Assembly: GCA_045611845.1 (NCBI GenBank)
Contig: JAZKXZ010000028.1
Location: 1 to 54,705 of the forward strand
DNA length: 54,705 nt
From: Enterocola sp045611845
GTDB lineage: Bacteria; Bacteroidota; Bacteroidia; Bacteroidales; Paludibacteraceae
Direction of reading: 5' to 3'
The notes beneath the pieces were generated by a model that searched no databases, had not been told where the DNA came from, and was given only the letters and a program-made list of their open reading frames with translations. Positions 43,106 to 51,863 of this stretch are shown here, piece by piece. The number at the start of each line of letters is the position of its first letter. The first letter of the stretch is position 1. The position numbers and the translations under genes were made by a program.

Positions 43106-44317
43106 CTATAACCCTCTAACGTAACAAAAATAGAATTTAGATACTTTTTTAGAAAGTAAATCTAAATTGAACATGTCTGAGGCTTGTGAAATACTCTTTG
43201 TGCTACCATCGCCATAAAGAATATCTATACCAGTTTCACCTTTACTATATAGGTGGTTTGAAACTATTTTTTGTGCTATAAGAAACTCGGCATCTTCTCT
43301 ACTTAAACTCAACTTAGCTTCTATTTCTTCTAGTTTATTGTTTAAAACCTCTTCTTCGATAGGGTCGTTAGATATTTCTAACTTAAATATATTTCTGTTT
43401 ATAATTCCTCTACTTAGTGTAGAAAGGACTTTGTCTGAATGGTTTTCCCATACTTTCATGCTCACCCAAATATCGGTGTCGTCGAGGGTGGTGAATAGGG
43501 AAAGGTTTTCGCAAGTGATTTTCTCTGGTTGTTGTTTTAGGAAATACATTAAGTTGTCTGGCGCAAAAATGTTTTCTCCTTTTTGTACAAGGTATCTAGC
43601 ACGCTCCAGAGTTTTGCAAAGCATAAGTTCTGCAGCAAAGGCAGTTTTATGCAAATACACTTGCCAATACATTAGGCGGCGGCTCATAAGGAAGTTTTCT
43701 ATTGAGTAAATACCCTTGGCTTCAACTACAAGTTTGCCGTCTTTGATGTTTAGCATTTTTATAATTCTGGCAGAACCAATATTACCTTCGCTCACACCTG
43801 TAAAGAAACTATCACGTCTTAGGTAGTCTAGGCGGTCCATGTCTAACTGACCAGAAACTAGTTCGTGAAGGAACTTTTTGTGGTAAGTATTCTTTAAAAT
43901 GCTTATGGTAAGAGATAGTTTACCACCAAGTTCTTCGTTGAGTTTTTCTATTATGGCAATGCCAATGTCTTCGTGAGAAATGTCTTTATAGAAGAAATCT
44001 TCTAGTGTGTGTGAGAAAGGACCATGACCCACGTCGTGTAGAAAAATAGCTGCGTAAACTGCTTCTGCTTCCTCTTGCGTGATATCGTTTCCTTTGTTTT
44101 GAAGGGTTTTAATCGCTTCGGTCATTAGGTATAGTGCACCCAATGAGTGTTGGAAACGAGTATGTTGTGCTCCAGGATAAACATAACATGTAAGACCTAA
44201 TTGTTTGATACGAGTAAGGCGGTGCACCATTGGGTGTTGCATCAAATCGTATATTAGGTCGCATGGTATTGTTATGAAACCAAATACAGGGTCGTTTACT
44301 ATTTTTCTTTTGTTCAA
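43106..44317 (-). CDS. HD-domain phosphohydrolase
   Basis: The protein has 403 residues from TTG 44317 (LNKRKIVNDPVFGF). The longer frame up to 44386 is translated from repeat element copy 3 and was rejected. HD ligands are visible: TRFQHSLGALYL (H) and IFLHDVGHGPFSHTLED (HD and second His). A later segment LVSGQLDMDRLDYLRRDSFFTG includes another Asp. The family resembles dGTPase/SAMHD-type proteins, but the substrate is not established. It is widespread in Bacteroidota beside lpxD. Confidence 0.88.
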   Translation of the reverse strand: MNKRKIVNDPVFGFITIPCDLIYDLMQHPMVHRLTRIKQLGLTCYVYPGAQHTRFQHSLGALYLMTEAIKTLQNKGNDITQEEAEAVYAAIFLHDVGHGPFSHTLEDFFYKDISHEDIGIAIIEKLNEELGGKLSLTISILKNTYHKKFLHELVSGQLDMDRLDYLRRDSFFTGVSEGNIGSARIIKMLNIKDGKLVVEAKGIYSIENFLMSRRLMYWQVYLHKTAFAAELMLCKTLERARYLVQKGENIFAPDNLMYFLKQQPEKITCENLSLFTTLDDTDIWVSMKVWENHSDKVLSTLSRGIINRNIFKLEISNDPIEEEVLNNKLEEIEAKLSLSREDAEFLIAQKIVSNHLYSKGETGIDILYGDGSTKSISQASDMFNLDLLSKKVSKFYFCYVRGL

Positions 44318-44340
44318 AGTGTATTTATATTTAGTTATTA

Positions 44341-44410
44341 AATTACGTAGGCTTCGCCTCCGTGATTTTTGGCTGCACCTCGGCAAATTAAGTAAACTTA
44401 TTTGCTCTCG
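44341..44410 (-). repeat. Composite intergenic hairpin repeat, copy 3 (diverged)
   Basis: On the minus strand the order is CGAGA, hairpin 1 (GCAAAT-AAGT-TT-ACTT-A-ATTTGC), CCGAGG, AAAATCACG, and hairpin 2 (AGGC-GAA-GCCT in a larger stem with one G-A mismatch, plus positions 44345-44363), then AATT. Relative to copies 1 and 2, changes in the hairpin 1 arms occur in both arms, so base pairing is kept. The pyrF stop codon (TAA) lies inside hairpin 1. Confidence 0.75.
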
Positions 44411-45249
44411 GTTTGCGCAAAAATTCCTTTCTTAGCAAGTAGTGCATCCATTTCTTGTTGCACTTTTAGTGCTTCTGCACGTGCAACCTCTGCAAAGTTT
44501 TCTGTGCTGTCTGCATAAATGATCGCACGAGAAGAGTTTACTAAAAGACCGCATTCGTCGTTCATACCAAATTCTGCAACTGCTTCTAGGCTACCACCTT
44601 GTGCACCAACACCAGGAACAAGAAGGAAGTTGTTTGGAATGATTGCTCTAATATCTTGTAGCATATTAGCTTTTGTAGCACCTACTACATACATCATGTT
44701 GTCTTCGTTACCCCATTTTTTAGAGGTTTCAAGTACTTGTTCAAATAGTTTTTTGCCAGTTTCTTTGTCTTCTGTAAATTGGAAGTCGAAAGCACCTTTG
44801 TTTGAAGTAAGAGCAAGAAGAGTTACCCATTTACCAGGGTAGGTAAGGAATGGAGAAACGCTATCTTCACCCATATAAGGAGCTACTGTAACAGTGTCGA
44901 AATCCATATTTCCAAAGAAACAGCGAGCATACATAGCAGAAGTGTTGCCAATGTCGCCACGTTTTGCGTCAGCAATGATAAATTGGTCTGGGTAGTTTGC
45001 ACGAATGTATTCTACTGTGCGTTCTAGCACTTCCCAACCTGCAATGCCTAGGCTTTCGTAGAATGCAAGGTTTGGTTTGTATGCTACGCAAAGGTCTGCT
45101 GTGGCATCAATGATAGCTTTGTTGAAAGCAAACATAGCATCTTCGTCCTCGAATAGATGCTCAGGAATTTTATTTATATCTGTATCTAAACCAACGCAAA
45201 GAAATGATCTTTTACGTTTGATGTTTTCAAAAAGTTCTTGTCTTGTCAT
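44398..45249 (-). CDS. pyrF: Orotidine 5'-phosphate decarboxylase (PyrF type 2)
   Basis: The protein has 283 residues. Conserved motifs include FLCVGLDTDINKIP and the catalytic-type IIADAKRGDIGNTSAMYA (Asp-x-Lys-x-x-Asp). GLLVNSSRAIIYA is near the C-terminus. It makes UMP from orotidine monophosphate. The longer family of about 270-285 residues is the type 2 form. The last three residues (ESK) come from repeat copy 3, and the gene lies downstream of prfA. Confidence 0.95.
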   Translation of the reverse strand: MTRQELFENIKRKRSFLCVGLDTDINKIPEHLFEDEDAMFAFNKAIIDATADLCVAYKPNLAFYESLGIAGWEVLERTVEYIRANYPDQFIIADAKRGDIGNTSAMYARCFFGNMDFDTVTVAPYMGEDSVSPFLTYPGKWVTLLALTSNKGAFDFQFTEDKETGKKLFEQVLETSKKWGNEDNMMYVVGATKANMLQDIRAIIPNNFLLVPGVGAQGGSLEAVAEFGMNDECGLLVNSSRAIIYADSTENFAEVARAEALKVQQEMDALLAKKGIFAQTESK

Positions 45250-45271
45250 AATTATAAAATTGTTTAAATTT

Positions 45272-45292
45272 AACTCCTAACTCCTAACTTAC
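45272..45292 (-). repeat. Heptanucleotide array D (with prfA stop)
   Basis: Plus strand units aactcct, aactcct, aacttac. The prfA stop codon (TAA, 45289-45291) is in the third unit. Confidence 0.7.
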
Positions 45293-46392
45293 AACGCGCT
45301 CTCCTTCATTCTCTCTGCATTTTCGGCAATGATTAGTTTGTCGATGCAGTCTTGAATGTCGCCATTCATAAATGCGTTTAGGTTGTAAATAGTATAGTTT
45401 ATACGGTGGTCTGTGATACGACCTTGTGGGTAATTGTATGTACGAATCTTAGCACTGCGGTCGCCAGTAGAAACCATAGTTTTACGACGTGATGCAATAT
45501 CGTCGATGTATTTTTGGTGTTCACGGTCGTAAATCATTGTTCTAAGACGAGAAAGAGCACGTTCACGGTTTTTTGGTTGGTCACGTGTTTCTGTACATTC
45601 AATTAAGATTTCTTCTACTGTGCCTGTGACAGGGTTTTTCCACATATAACGCAAGCGAACACCAGATTCCACTTTGTTTACGTTCTGACCACCAGCACCA
45701 GAAGAACGGAATGTATCCCATTTAATTTCACCTTCGTTGATTTCTACGTCGAACTCGTCGGCTTCTGGAAGTACTGCTACTGTAGAAGCTGAGGTGTGAA
45801 CACGACCTTGGGTTTCTGTGGCAGGTACACGTTGCACACGGTGTACACCAGATTCATATTTCATAATACCATAAACGCCCTCGCCAGTTACGTTGAAAAC
45901 TATTTCTTTGTAACCACCAGCAGTGCCTTCGTTGGCATTGGTAACTTCCACTCTCCAACCTTTTGACTCGCAATATTTGCTATACATTTTGAAAAGGTCG
46001 CCAGCAAAGATAGCTGCTTCGTCACCACCAGTACCACCACGAATTTCCACAATCGCATTTTTTGCATCTTCTGGGTCTGAAGGAATAAGAAGAATCTTAA
46101 TTTCCTCTTCCATAGGAGCCACTTGTGGTTCTAGTTCGTCAAGCTCAGCCTTTGCCATTTCGCGTAGGTCTGGGTCGTTTTCTGTTTCTAGAATTTCTTT
46201 TGCTCCAGCTATATTTTGAAGTAGAGTTTTATATCTGTTACCTGCATTAACAATTTGTTCTAGGTCACGATACTCTTTGTTTAGTTTTACGAAACGTTTC
46301 ATATCAGATATCACAGCAGGGTCTGTGATAAGGGTAGAAACTTCCTCAAACTTATGATATAAACCTTCTATTTTTTCTAATAATGCAGACAT
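45289..46392 (-). CDS. prfA: Peptide chain release factor 1
   Basis: The protein has 367 residues. The GGQ motif in FRSSGAGGQNVNKVESGVRLRY (about 235-255) triggers peptidyl-tRNA hydrolysis at UAG and UAA codons. The codon-recognition region upstream and the C-terminal domain are present. It lies between purM and pyrF. Confidence 0.95.
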   Translation of the reverse strand: MSALLEKIEGLYHKFEEVSTLITDPAVISDMKRFVKLNKEYRDLEQIVNAGNRYKTLLQNIAGAKEILETENDPDLREMAKAELDELEPQVAPMEEEIKILLIPSDPEDAKNAIVEIRGGTGGDEAAIFAGDLFKMYSKYCESKGWRVEVTNANEGTAGGYKEIVFNVTGEGVYGIMKYESGVHRVQRVPATETQGRVHTSASTVAVLPEADEFDVEINEGEIKWDTFRSSGAGGQNVNKVESGVRLRYMWKNPVTGTVEEILIECTETRDQPKNRERALSRLRTMIYDREHQKYIDDIASRRKTMVSTGDRSAKIRTYNYPQGRITDHRINYTIYNLNAFMNGDIQDCIDKLIIAENAERMKESAL

Positions 46393-46395
46393 AAA

Positions 46396-47562
46396 TTAAT
46401 ATTCAAATGTTCCTTTTTCGCTTTTAATAGTTAGGTGTGTGTGGTCTGATGCTTCTACACGACCCACAATTTGAGCGTCTATACCAAATGATTTGCTTAT
46501 TTCAATAACTTCAGCAGCAAATTCTTCTGGTAGATAAACCTCAAGACGGTGTCCCATATTAAACACTTTATACATTTCTGCCCAATCTGTGCCAGATTGT
46601 TCTTGAATAGTTTTAAATAGTGGAGGAATAGGGAATAAGTTGTCTTTAATTACGTGAACATTTTCTACGAAGTGTAGAATTTTGGTTTGAGCACCACCAG
46701 AGCAGTGAACCATACCGTGAATTTGTGGACGTAGTGCGTCTAATAATTTTTTCACAACAGGTGCGTATGTACGAGTTGGAGAAAGCACTAGTTTACCAGC
46801 ATCGATTGGACTACCTTCTACTTCGTCGGTTAGTTTTAAACCACCAGAGTAGATTAGTTCGTTTGGTACAGCAGCGTCGTAACTTTCTGGATATTTTTCT
46901 GCTAGATATTTAGCAAACACGTCGTGACGAGCAGATGTTAAACCATTACTACCCATGCCGCCGTTGTAAGATTTTTCGTATGTTGCTTGACCATAAGAAG
47001 CAAGACCTACGATAACGTCACCAGGAGCAATATTTGCATTGTTAATAACGTCGCTACGTTTCATACGGCAAGTAACGGTGCTGTCCACGATAATGGTACG
47101 AACAAGGTCGCCTACGTCTGCAGTTTCGCCACCAGTTGCGTAAACGCCAACACCCATTTCACGAAGTTCTTCTAGAAGCTCGTCTGTGCCATTGATGATA
47201 GCAGAAATCACTTCACCTGGAACTAAAAGTTTGTTACGACCAATGGTAGAAGATACCAAGATGTTGTCTACAGCACCTACGCAAAGAAGGTCGTCTATAT
47301 TCATGATTAATGCGTCTTGCGCAATGCCTTTCCATACAGAAAGGTCACCAGTTTCTTTCCAATAAAGGTATGCCAAAGAAGATTTTGTACCTGCACCGTC
47401 AGCGTGCATAATGTTGCAATATTCTGGGTCTCCGCCTAGAATATCAGGAATGATTTTACAAAATGCCTTTGGGTAAAGACCTTTGTCAATGTTTTTAATG
47501 GCGTTATGTACATCTTCTTTTGATGCAGAAACACCGCGCATCATGTAACGTTGATTACTCAT
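46396..47562 (-). CDS. purM: Phosphoribosylformylglycinamidine cyclo-ligase (AIR synthetase)
   Basis: The protein has 388 residues. Conserved segments are HADGAGTKSSLAYLYW, the ATP-binding GIAQDALIMNIDDLLCVGA, GETADVGDLVRTIIVDSTVT and the C-terminal VFNMGHRLEVYLPEEFAAEVIEIS. It closes the imidazole ring of purines. It is separated by 3 bp from prfA and 5 bp from the tonB-like gene. Confidence 0.93.
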   Translation of the reverse strand: MSNQRYMMRGVSASKEDVHNAIKNIDKGLYPKAFCKIIPDILGGDPEYCNIMHADGAGTKSSLAYLYWKETGDLSVWKGIAQDALIMNIDDLLCVGAVDNILVSSTIGRNKLLVPGEVISAIINGTDELLEELREMGVGVYATGGETADVGDLVRTIIVDSTVTCRMKRSDVINNANIAPGDVIVGLASYGQATYEKSYNGGMGSNGLTSARHDVFAKYLAEKYPESYDAAVPNELIYSGGLKLTDEVEGSPIDAGKLVLSPTRTYAPVVKKLLDALRPQIHGMVHCSGGAQTKILHFVENVHVIKDNLFPIPPLFKTIQEQSGTDWAEMYKVFNMGHRLEVYLPEEFAAEVIEISKSFGIDAQIVGRVEASDHTHLTIKSEKGTFEY

Positions 47563-47567
47563 ATATC

Positions 47568-48479
47568 TTAATTTAATTTGTATCTATATGTGATTGTTCC
47601 CGATTGTAATGCAGCGCCTTTGCTAGCATTGAATTTAGCTTTCATAGCTGCTTTTTCAGCTTCTTTTCTTAATGAAGCATCGATGATTGTGGTTCCTAGC
47701 GCTCCTGCTTTTGCAGAAACAACATTGCCAGAGGCATCTACTTCTATACTTACCACAATTACACCTTCTTCGTTTCTGTTGTATTGTGGGGTAGGAAGAC
47801 CACCATTTAGTGAACGTCCGTTCAGGCTATAACTGTGTCCGTTGCCTGTGCCACCTCCTGTGTATGAGTTTGAAGTAGCATCGCCAAAAGGATTACCTTT
47901 GTTGCCAGCTGTACTGTTGTCGCCTTGGCTAGAAGATGAGGTATTTGAGCCTTGACCAGCAGTAGAGAATGCGCCTTTTAGTGCGTTAGCAATTTGTTGC
48001 TTTTTAGCTTCTTCTGCTTTCTTTTTCTCCTCTGCAATGCGTTTTTCTTCAGCAATACGTTTAGCCTCTTCTTCTTGTTTGCGTTTTTCTTCGGCTAGGC
48101 GTTTTTCCTCTTCCTTACGTTTTTTTTCTGCTTCCTCACGTGCTTGTTTCACTGCAAGCGATTCTTCAATGTCTTGAGTTTCAAGTTCTTCTTCCACTAT
48201 ATCTGGTTCAGAAACTGTAGGAGGTGTGGTAGGAGTTACTGGCTCTACCTTTGGTTCTTCTACAAGTTGGTCTTCGATAGCACTTTGTGGGGCTGGTTCA
48301 AAAAGACCATCGCCAAGGTTCATATCTGTACCATAGTTTACAGAAAGACCTTCTTCTGTGTCTGGAATAATAGTGGTAATGCCTGTAAAAAGAAGCAAAA
48401 GCAGCAGCAAAGCGTGTACCACAATTGTTCCAATGGTACCAGCTATCTTACTATCGTTGTCTTTTTTATTGTTTTTCAT
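47568..48479 (-). CDS. TonB/TolA-like energy transducer
   Basis: The protein has 303 residues. One N-terminal transmembrane segment (about 12-34) leads to a Pro/Glu-rich region (about 65-105). A long Lys/Glu/Ala coiled coil like TolA (about 105-165), a Ser/Asn/Gly-rich stretch (about 175-215) and a C-terminal TonB-like domain follow (VIVVSIEVDASGNVVSAKAGALGTTIIDASLRKEAEKAA). It transfers inner-membrane proton energy to the outer membrane, working with the ExbB and ExbD genes immediately upstream. Confidence 0.88.
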   Translation of the reverse strand: MKNNKKDNDSKIAGTIGTIVVHALLLLLLLFTGITTIIPDTEEGLSVNYGTDMNLGDGLFEPAPQSAIEDQLVEEPKVEPVTPTTPPTVSEPDIVEEELETQDIEESLAVKQAREEAEKKRKEEEKRLAEEKRKQEEEAKRIAEEKRIAEEKKKAEEAKKQQIANALKGAFSTAGQGSNTSSSSQGDNSTAGNKGNPFGDATSNSYTGGGTGNGHSYSLNGRSLNGGLPTPQYNRNEEGVIVVSIEVDASGNVVSAKAGALGTTIIDASLRKEAEKAAMKAKFNASKGAALQSGTITYRYKLN

Positions 48480-48497
48480 TCTGTTTTACAGGTCGTG

Positions 48498-48911
48498 TTA
48501 TTCGCGTACAGGACGTGTTGCAATAACAAGTTTAAATTTGTTTTTGTTCGCTATGTTTAGTACTTTAACTATTTCTCTGTATGGAACACTTTCATCTGCA
48601 TAAAGTGCTATATACATTTCTGGTTCTTCAAGTACCACTTGTTGCAGAAATGGTTCTATGTCTTCAAATGCCACTTGGCGTTCTGCATTTTTGCCTTCTG
48701 CCACATAGAAATTGATATTTGAATCTATGTAAACACGTGTAAGTGGTTTGGCAGATGCTTGAGAACTGCTTTGTGGAAGAAGAAGTTTTATGGCACTAGG
48801 AGTTACTACTGTTGATGTAATCATAAAGAAAATCAAAAGTAGAAACACTAAGTCTGTCATTGAAGACATACTAAAGCTAGCACTTGCCTTATTTCTTTTC
48901 TTTAATGCCAT
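48498..48911 (-). CDS. exbD: ExbD/TolR family biopolymer transport protein
   Basis: The protein has 137 residues. One transmembrane helix (about 17-37) precedes a periplasmic domain (about 45-137). SMTDLVFLLLIFFMITSTV contains the conserved Asp. It couples proton flow to TonB with ExbB. The gap to the exbB gene is 4 bp. Confidence 0.92.
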   Translation of the reverse strand: MALKKRNKASASFSMSSMTDLVFLLLIFFMITSTVVTPSAIKLLLPQSSSQASAKPLTRVYIDSNINFYVAEGKNAERQVAFEDIEPFLQQVVLEEPEMYIALYADESVPYREIVKVLNIANKNKFKLVIATRPVRE

Positions 48912-48915
48912 AAAA

Positions 48916-49617
48916 TTATTTTATAGGTTCGTTTAGTAAGTCCATAAATTCCATAGTACGGTGTTCCATTTTTTGTACCACAGAATCCAACATAGAAACT
49001 AGGAAGTTGTATGCAAAGAATGCAACAATCCCCACAACAAGACCAGCAACTGTGGTAATCATAGCGGTGTAAATACCGTTAGAAAGCACTGTGATGTCTA
49101 TGTTGTTTCCTGCATTTGCCATATCGTAGAATGCTTGAACCATACCGATAACAGTACCTAAGAAGCCAAGCATAGGAGCACCACCAGAGATGGTAGCAAG
49201 CATATTGAATCCTTTTTCTAGTTTGTTGGTTTCGATATTACCTACGTTTTCGATAGCCACAAGAATGTCGTTCATTGGTTTACCAAGACGAGAAATACCT
49301 TTTTCTACCATGCGAGCCATAGGGTTGTTTGCTTGCTCGCAAAGTTTGGTTGCAGAATCGATTTTACCTTCGGTAATGTAATCTTTGATTCTGTCCATAA
49401 AGGTTTTGTCTTCTTTAGATGCTTTTTTAATGGCAACGTATCTTTCAATGAAGATATAAACTGCCATAATAGAAAGGATTAAAAGTGGAATCATAATCCA
49501 TGGACCACCTTTTTTTGCCATTTCCCAATAGTTCATTTGTGCTGTGTCTGCTGCCACTTGTGCAGTGCTATCAATAGCGGTTGTAAGTGCTACGTCTGTA
49601 ATTTGTAATAGGTTCAT
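48916..49617 (-). CDS. exbB: ExbB/TolQ/MotA family proton channel protein
   Basis: The protein has 233 residues. Transmembrane segments are at about 38-58, 150-172 and 187-210, around the MotA/TolQ/ExbB domain. The conserved APMLGFLGTVIGMVQAF and AMITTVAGLVVGIVAFFAYN are visible. It works with ExbD and the TonB-like protein. It follows pdxJ by 10 bp. Confidence 0.93.
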   Translation of the reverse strand: MNLLQITDVALTTAIDSTAQVAADTAQMNYWEMAKKGGPWIMIPLLILSIMAVYIFIERYVAIKKASKEDKTFMDRIKDYITEGKIDSATKLCEQANNPMARMVEKGISRLGKPMNDILVAIENVGNIETNKLEKGFNMLATISGGAPMLGFLGTVIGMVQAFYDMANAGNNIDITVLSNGIYTAMITTVAGLVVGIVAFFAYNFLVSMLDSVVQKMEHRTMEFMDLLNEPIK

Positions 49618-49627
49618 TGTTATGTTT

Positions 49628-50350
49628 TTAGTTTTGTTTTTTTAACTGAGCAAGGTATTGTTTAATCGTTTCTTCAAGTCCTAGGTAAAGGGCATCAGAG
49701 ATAAGCGCGTGGCCTATAGATACTTCGCTAAGTGGTTGTACTTTTTCGAAGAAATAATTTAGGTTTTCAAGGCTAAGGTCGTGACCAGCGTTTACTGCAA
49801 GACCGCATTCTGCTGCAAAACGTGCAGCCTCAGCAAATGGAGCAACTGCTTCTTCTCTGCCTAAAGCATAGTTTGCTGCGTAAGGCTCTGTGTAAAGCTC
49901 GATTCTATCTGTGCCTATTTTTGCTGCTTCTGCTATAATTTCTTTGCGAGTATCTGTAAAAATAGAGGTACGAATACCATGTTTCTTAAATTCAGAAACT
50001 ACCTCGATAAGAAAATCTTTATTTTTGATTGTGTCCCAACCTGCATTTGAAGTAAGTGCTTCTGGTGGGTCTGGAACTAAGGTTACTTGAGCAGGTTTTA
50101 CCTCAATTACTAAGTCCATAAAAGATTTACATGGATAACCTTCTATGTTAAATTCAGTAGTTAGTAATGGTTTTAACTCACGAACGTCTGCGTATCTAAT
50201 ATGTCTCTCATCTGGACGTGGGTGTACTGTAATCCCCTCTGCACCAAACTTTTCGCAGTCTAAAGCTACTTGTAAAAGATTAGGAGTATTTCCTCCACGA
50301 GCATTACGAATAGTAGCAATTTTATTTATATTTACACTTAATTTTGTCAT
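49628..50350 (-). CDS. pdxJ: Pyridoxine 5'-phosphate synthase
   Basis: The protein has 240 residues with a TIM barrel. LSVNINKIATIRNARGGNTPNL starts it. ITVHPRPDERHI, TLVPDPPEALTSNAGWD and ELYTEPYAANY follow. The glycine/aspartate motif ECGLAVNAGHDLSLENL is near the end. It makes vitamin B6 from 1-deoxyxylulose phosphate and 3-amino-2-oxopropyl phosphate. It opens the long minus-strand operon and has its own promoter. Confidence 0.95.
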   Translation of the reverse strand: MTKLSVNINKIATIRNARGGNTPNLLQVALDCEKFGAEGITVHPRPDERHIRYADVRELKPLLTTEFNIEGYPCKSFMDLVIEVKPAQVTLVPDPPEALTSNAGWDTIKNKDFLIEVVSEFKKHGIRTSIFTDTRKEIIAEAAKIGTDRIELYTEPYAANYALGREEAVAPFAEAARFAAECGLAVNAGHDLSLENLNYFFEKVQPLSEVSIGHALISDALYLGLEETIKQYLAQLKKQN

Positions 50351-50402
50351 TTTCGTAAAAAATAGTTTACTTTGCAGTATCGAACTCTATATTATCAACG
50401 AG

Positions 50403-50410
50403 CAAAGATA
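50403..50410 (-). promoter_or_regulatory. -7 promoter element (TATCTTTG) for pdxJ
   Basis: Exact TAnnTTTG match on the minus strand about 53 bp upstream of pdxJ, divergent from nadK. Confidence 0.55.
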
Positions 50411-50439
50411 CAAAAATATTACCTTTTTTCTATTAATAA

Positions 50440-51336
50440 ATGTTAGAAAGTTTTACACAAATAAAGAAAGTAGCCATTTTTGGTAGCGTTCGTAAACAGG
50501 GTTTTACAAAAGCCTTGAGAGAATTGTTTGCAGTATTAACTGCAAAGTCTGTAGAAATATTTTTAGATTCAGAAGTTAGCGGTTTTGTAGCTACTGAGAT
50601 ACTAACAGATATTTCTGAGTTCAAGAAACTACAAAAGGAAGATTATTCGTCGCTTGATTTGGCATTGAGTCTTGGTGGCGATGGTACTTTCTTAAGAACT
50701 GCGTACAAAGTGGGTGAGGCTGGCATCCCAATTTTGGGTATCAACCTAGGAAATCTAGGGTTCTTAGTGGACGTGCCTGGTGATGAAATTTCTGCTGCAA
50801 TAAATGAAATTTTCTCTTGTGGTTTCACAATAGAAGAGCGTTCTGTGCTTTCTTTAAAAAGAAGTGATAATGAAGCTAATTCTGTGGCACTGAATGAGAT
50901 AGCGGTGCTCAAACAAGATTCGTCTTCTATGATTCGTGTACACACAATCATAAACGGAGAATATCTTTGTACATATAGAGCCGATGGTCTTTTAATATCT
51001 ACACCAACTGGTAGTACAGCTTATGCACTTAGCGTGGGAGCATCTATTATGATGCCAGAAAATAAGTCGTTTATGCTATCGCCAGTGGCTCCTCATAGTT
51101 TAAACTTGCGTCCTGTAATTATCCCAGACAATTGGAAAATAGAATTAGAGGTAGAAAGTAGAACTAATCACTTCTTGGTTTCGCTTGACGGTCGTTCTTC
51201 TTTGTGTACAAACAATGTACGCTTAAGCATAGAAAAGGCTCCTTATTCTGTGAAGGTGGCTAAGAGATTGAACCATACATATTTCAATACACTTCGTGAA
51301 AAACTAATGTGGGGAGCAGATGCTCGTTTGAGATAA
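50440..51336 (+). CDS. nadK: NAD kinase
   Basis: The protein has 298 residues. The GGDGTFLRTAYKVG motif (about 75-88) binds ATP, and the conserved LLISTPTGSTAYALSVGASIM (about 185-205) forms the NAD site. It phosphorylates NAD to NADP. It is divergent from pdxJ, and ruvC follows 10 bp after its stop. Confidence 0.95.
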   Translation: MLESFTQIKKVAIFGSVRKQGFTKALRELFAVLTAKSVEIFLDSEVSGFVATEILTDISEFKKLQKEDYSSLDLALSLGGDGTFLRTAYKVGEAGIPILGINLGNLGFLVDVPGDEISAAINEIFSCGFTIEERSVLSLKRSDNEANSVALNEIAVLKQDSSSMIRVHTIINGEYLCTYRADGLLISTPTGSTAYALSVGASIMMPENKSFMLSPVAPHSLNLRPVIIPDNWKIELEVESRTNHFLVSLDGRSSLCTNNVRLSIEKAPYSVKVAKRLNHTYFNTLREKLMWGADARLR

Positions 51337-51346
51337 GGTATTGTAT

Positions 51347-51862
51347 ATGAGTGTAATAAGTATGAGAAATCTGCAACGCAGAGAGCAGGTGATTTTAGGT
51401 GTCGACCCTGGTACCACAGTGATGGGATACGGGGTGATAAAGACAGTGGGGAATAAGGCTACTCTGCTTACAATGGGTGTAATCGACTTTAAAGATTGTG
51501 AAACTCATTACGACAAGCTAAACAAAATCTTTACTCGCGTTACCGAGATCATAAACGAATTTGACCCAGAAATACTTTCTATCGAAGCGCCTTTTTATGG
51601 TAAAAATGTGCAGTCGATGCTAAAACTTGGTCGTGCTCAAGGTGTGGCTATTGCTGCTTGTATGCAGGCTGGACTTAAGGTATATGAATATAGCCCTCTA
51701 AAAATAAAGATGGCTCTCACCGGTAACGGTGGAGCCTCTAAAGAACAGGTAGCAGACTTGGTTCGCCGATTGCTTTGTATTTCAAAAGAAGAACTTCCTA
51801 AAAAACTTGATGCAACCGACGCCGTTGCTGCTGCTTATTGTCATTTCCTACAGCGAGTATAA
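51347..51862 (+). CDS. ruvC: Holliday junction resolvase RuvC
   Basis: The protein has 171 residues from the ATG at 51347. A start at 51362 (166 residues) is also possible; the TTG at 51341 was not favoured. Catalytic acidic residues are visible: ILGVDPGTTVMGYG (Asp), LSIEAPFYGKN (Glu) and KLDATDAVAAAYC (two Asp). It resolves Holliday junctions with RuvAB. It forms a short operon with nadK. The gene meets yebC tail to tail with only a 1-bp gap. Confidence 0.9.
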   Translation: MSVISMRNLQRREQVILGVDPGTTVMGYGVIKTVGNKATLLTMGVIDFKDCETHYDKLNKIFTRVTEIINEFDPEILSIEAPFYGKNVQSMLKLGRAQGVAIAACMQAGLKVYEYSPLKIKMALTGNGGASKEQVADLVRRLLCISKEELPKKLDATDAVAAAYCHFLQRV

Positions 51863-51863
51863 A

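Noticed and set aside
44318..44386. N-terminal 23-residue extension of the HD-hydrolase frame
   Set aside because: It is the translation of hairpin 2 of repeat copy 3. The sequence from TTG 44317 (NKRKIVNDPVFGF) matches the usual start of the family.
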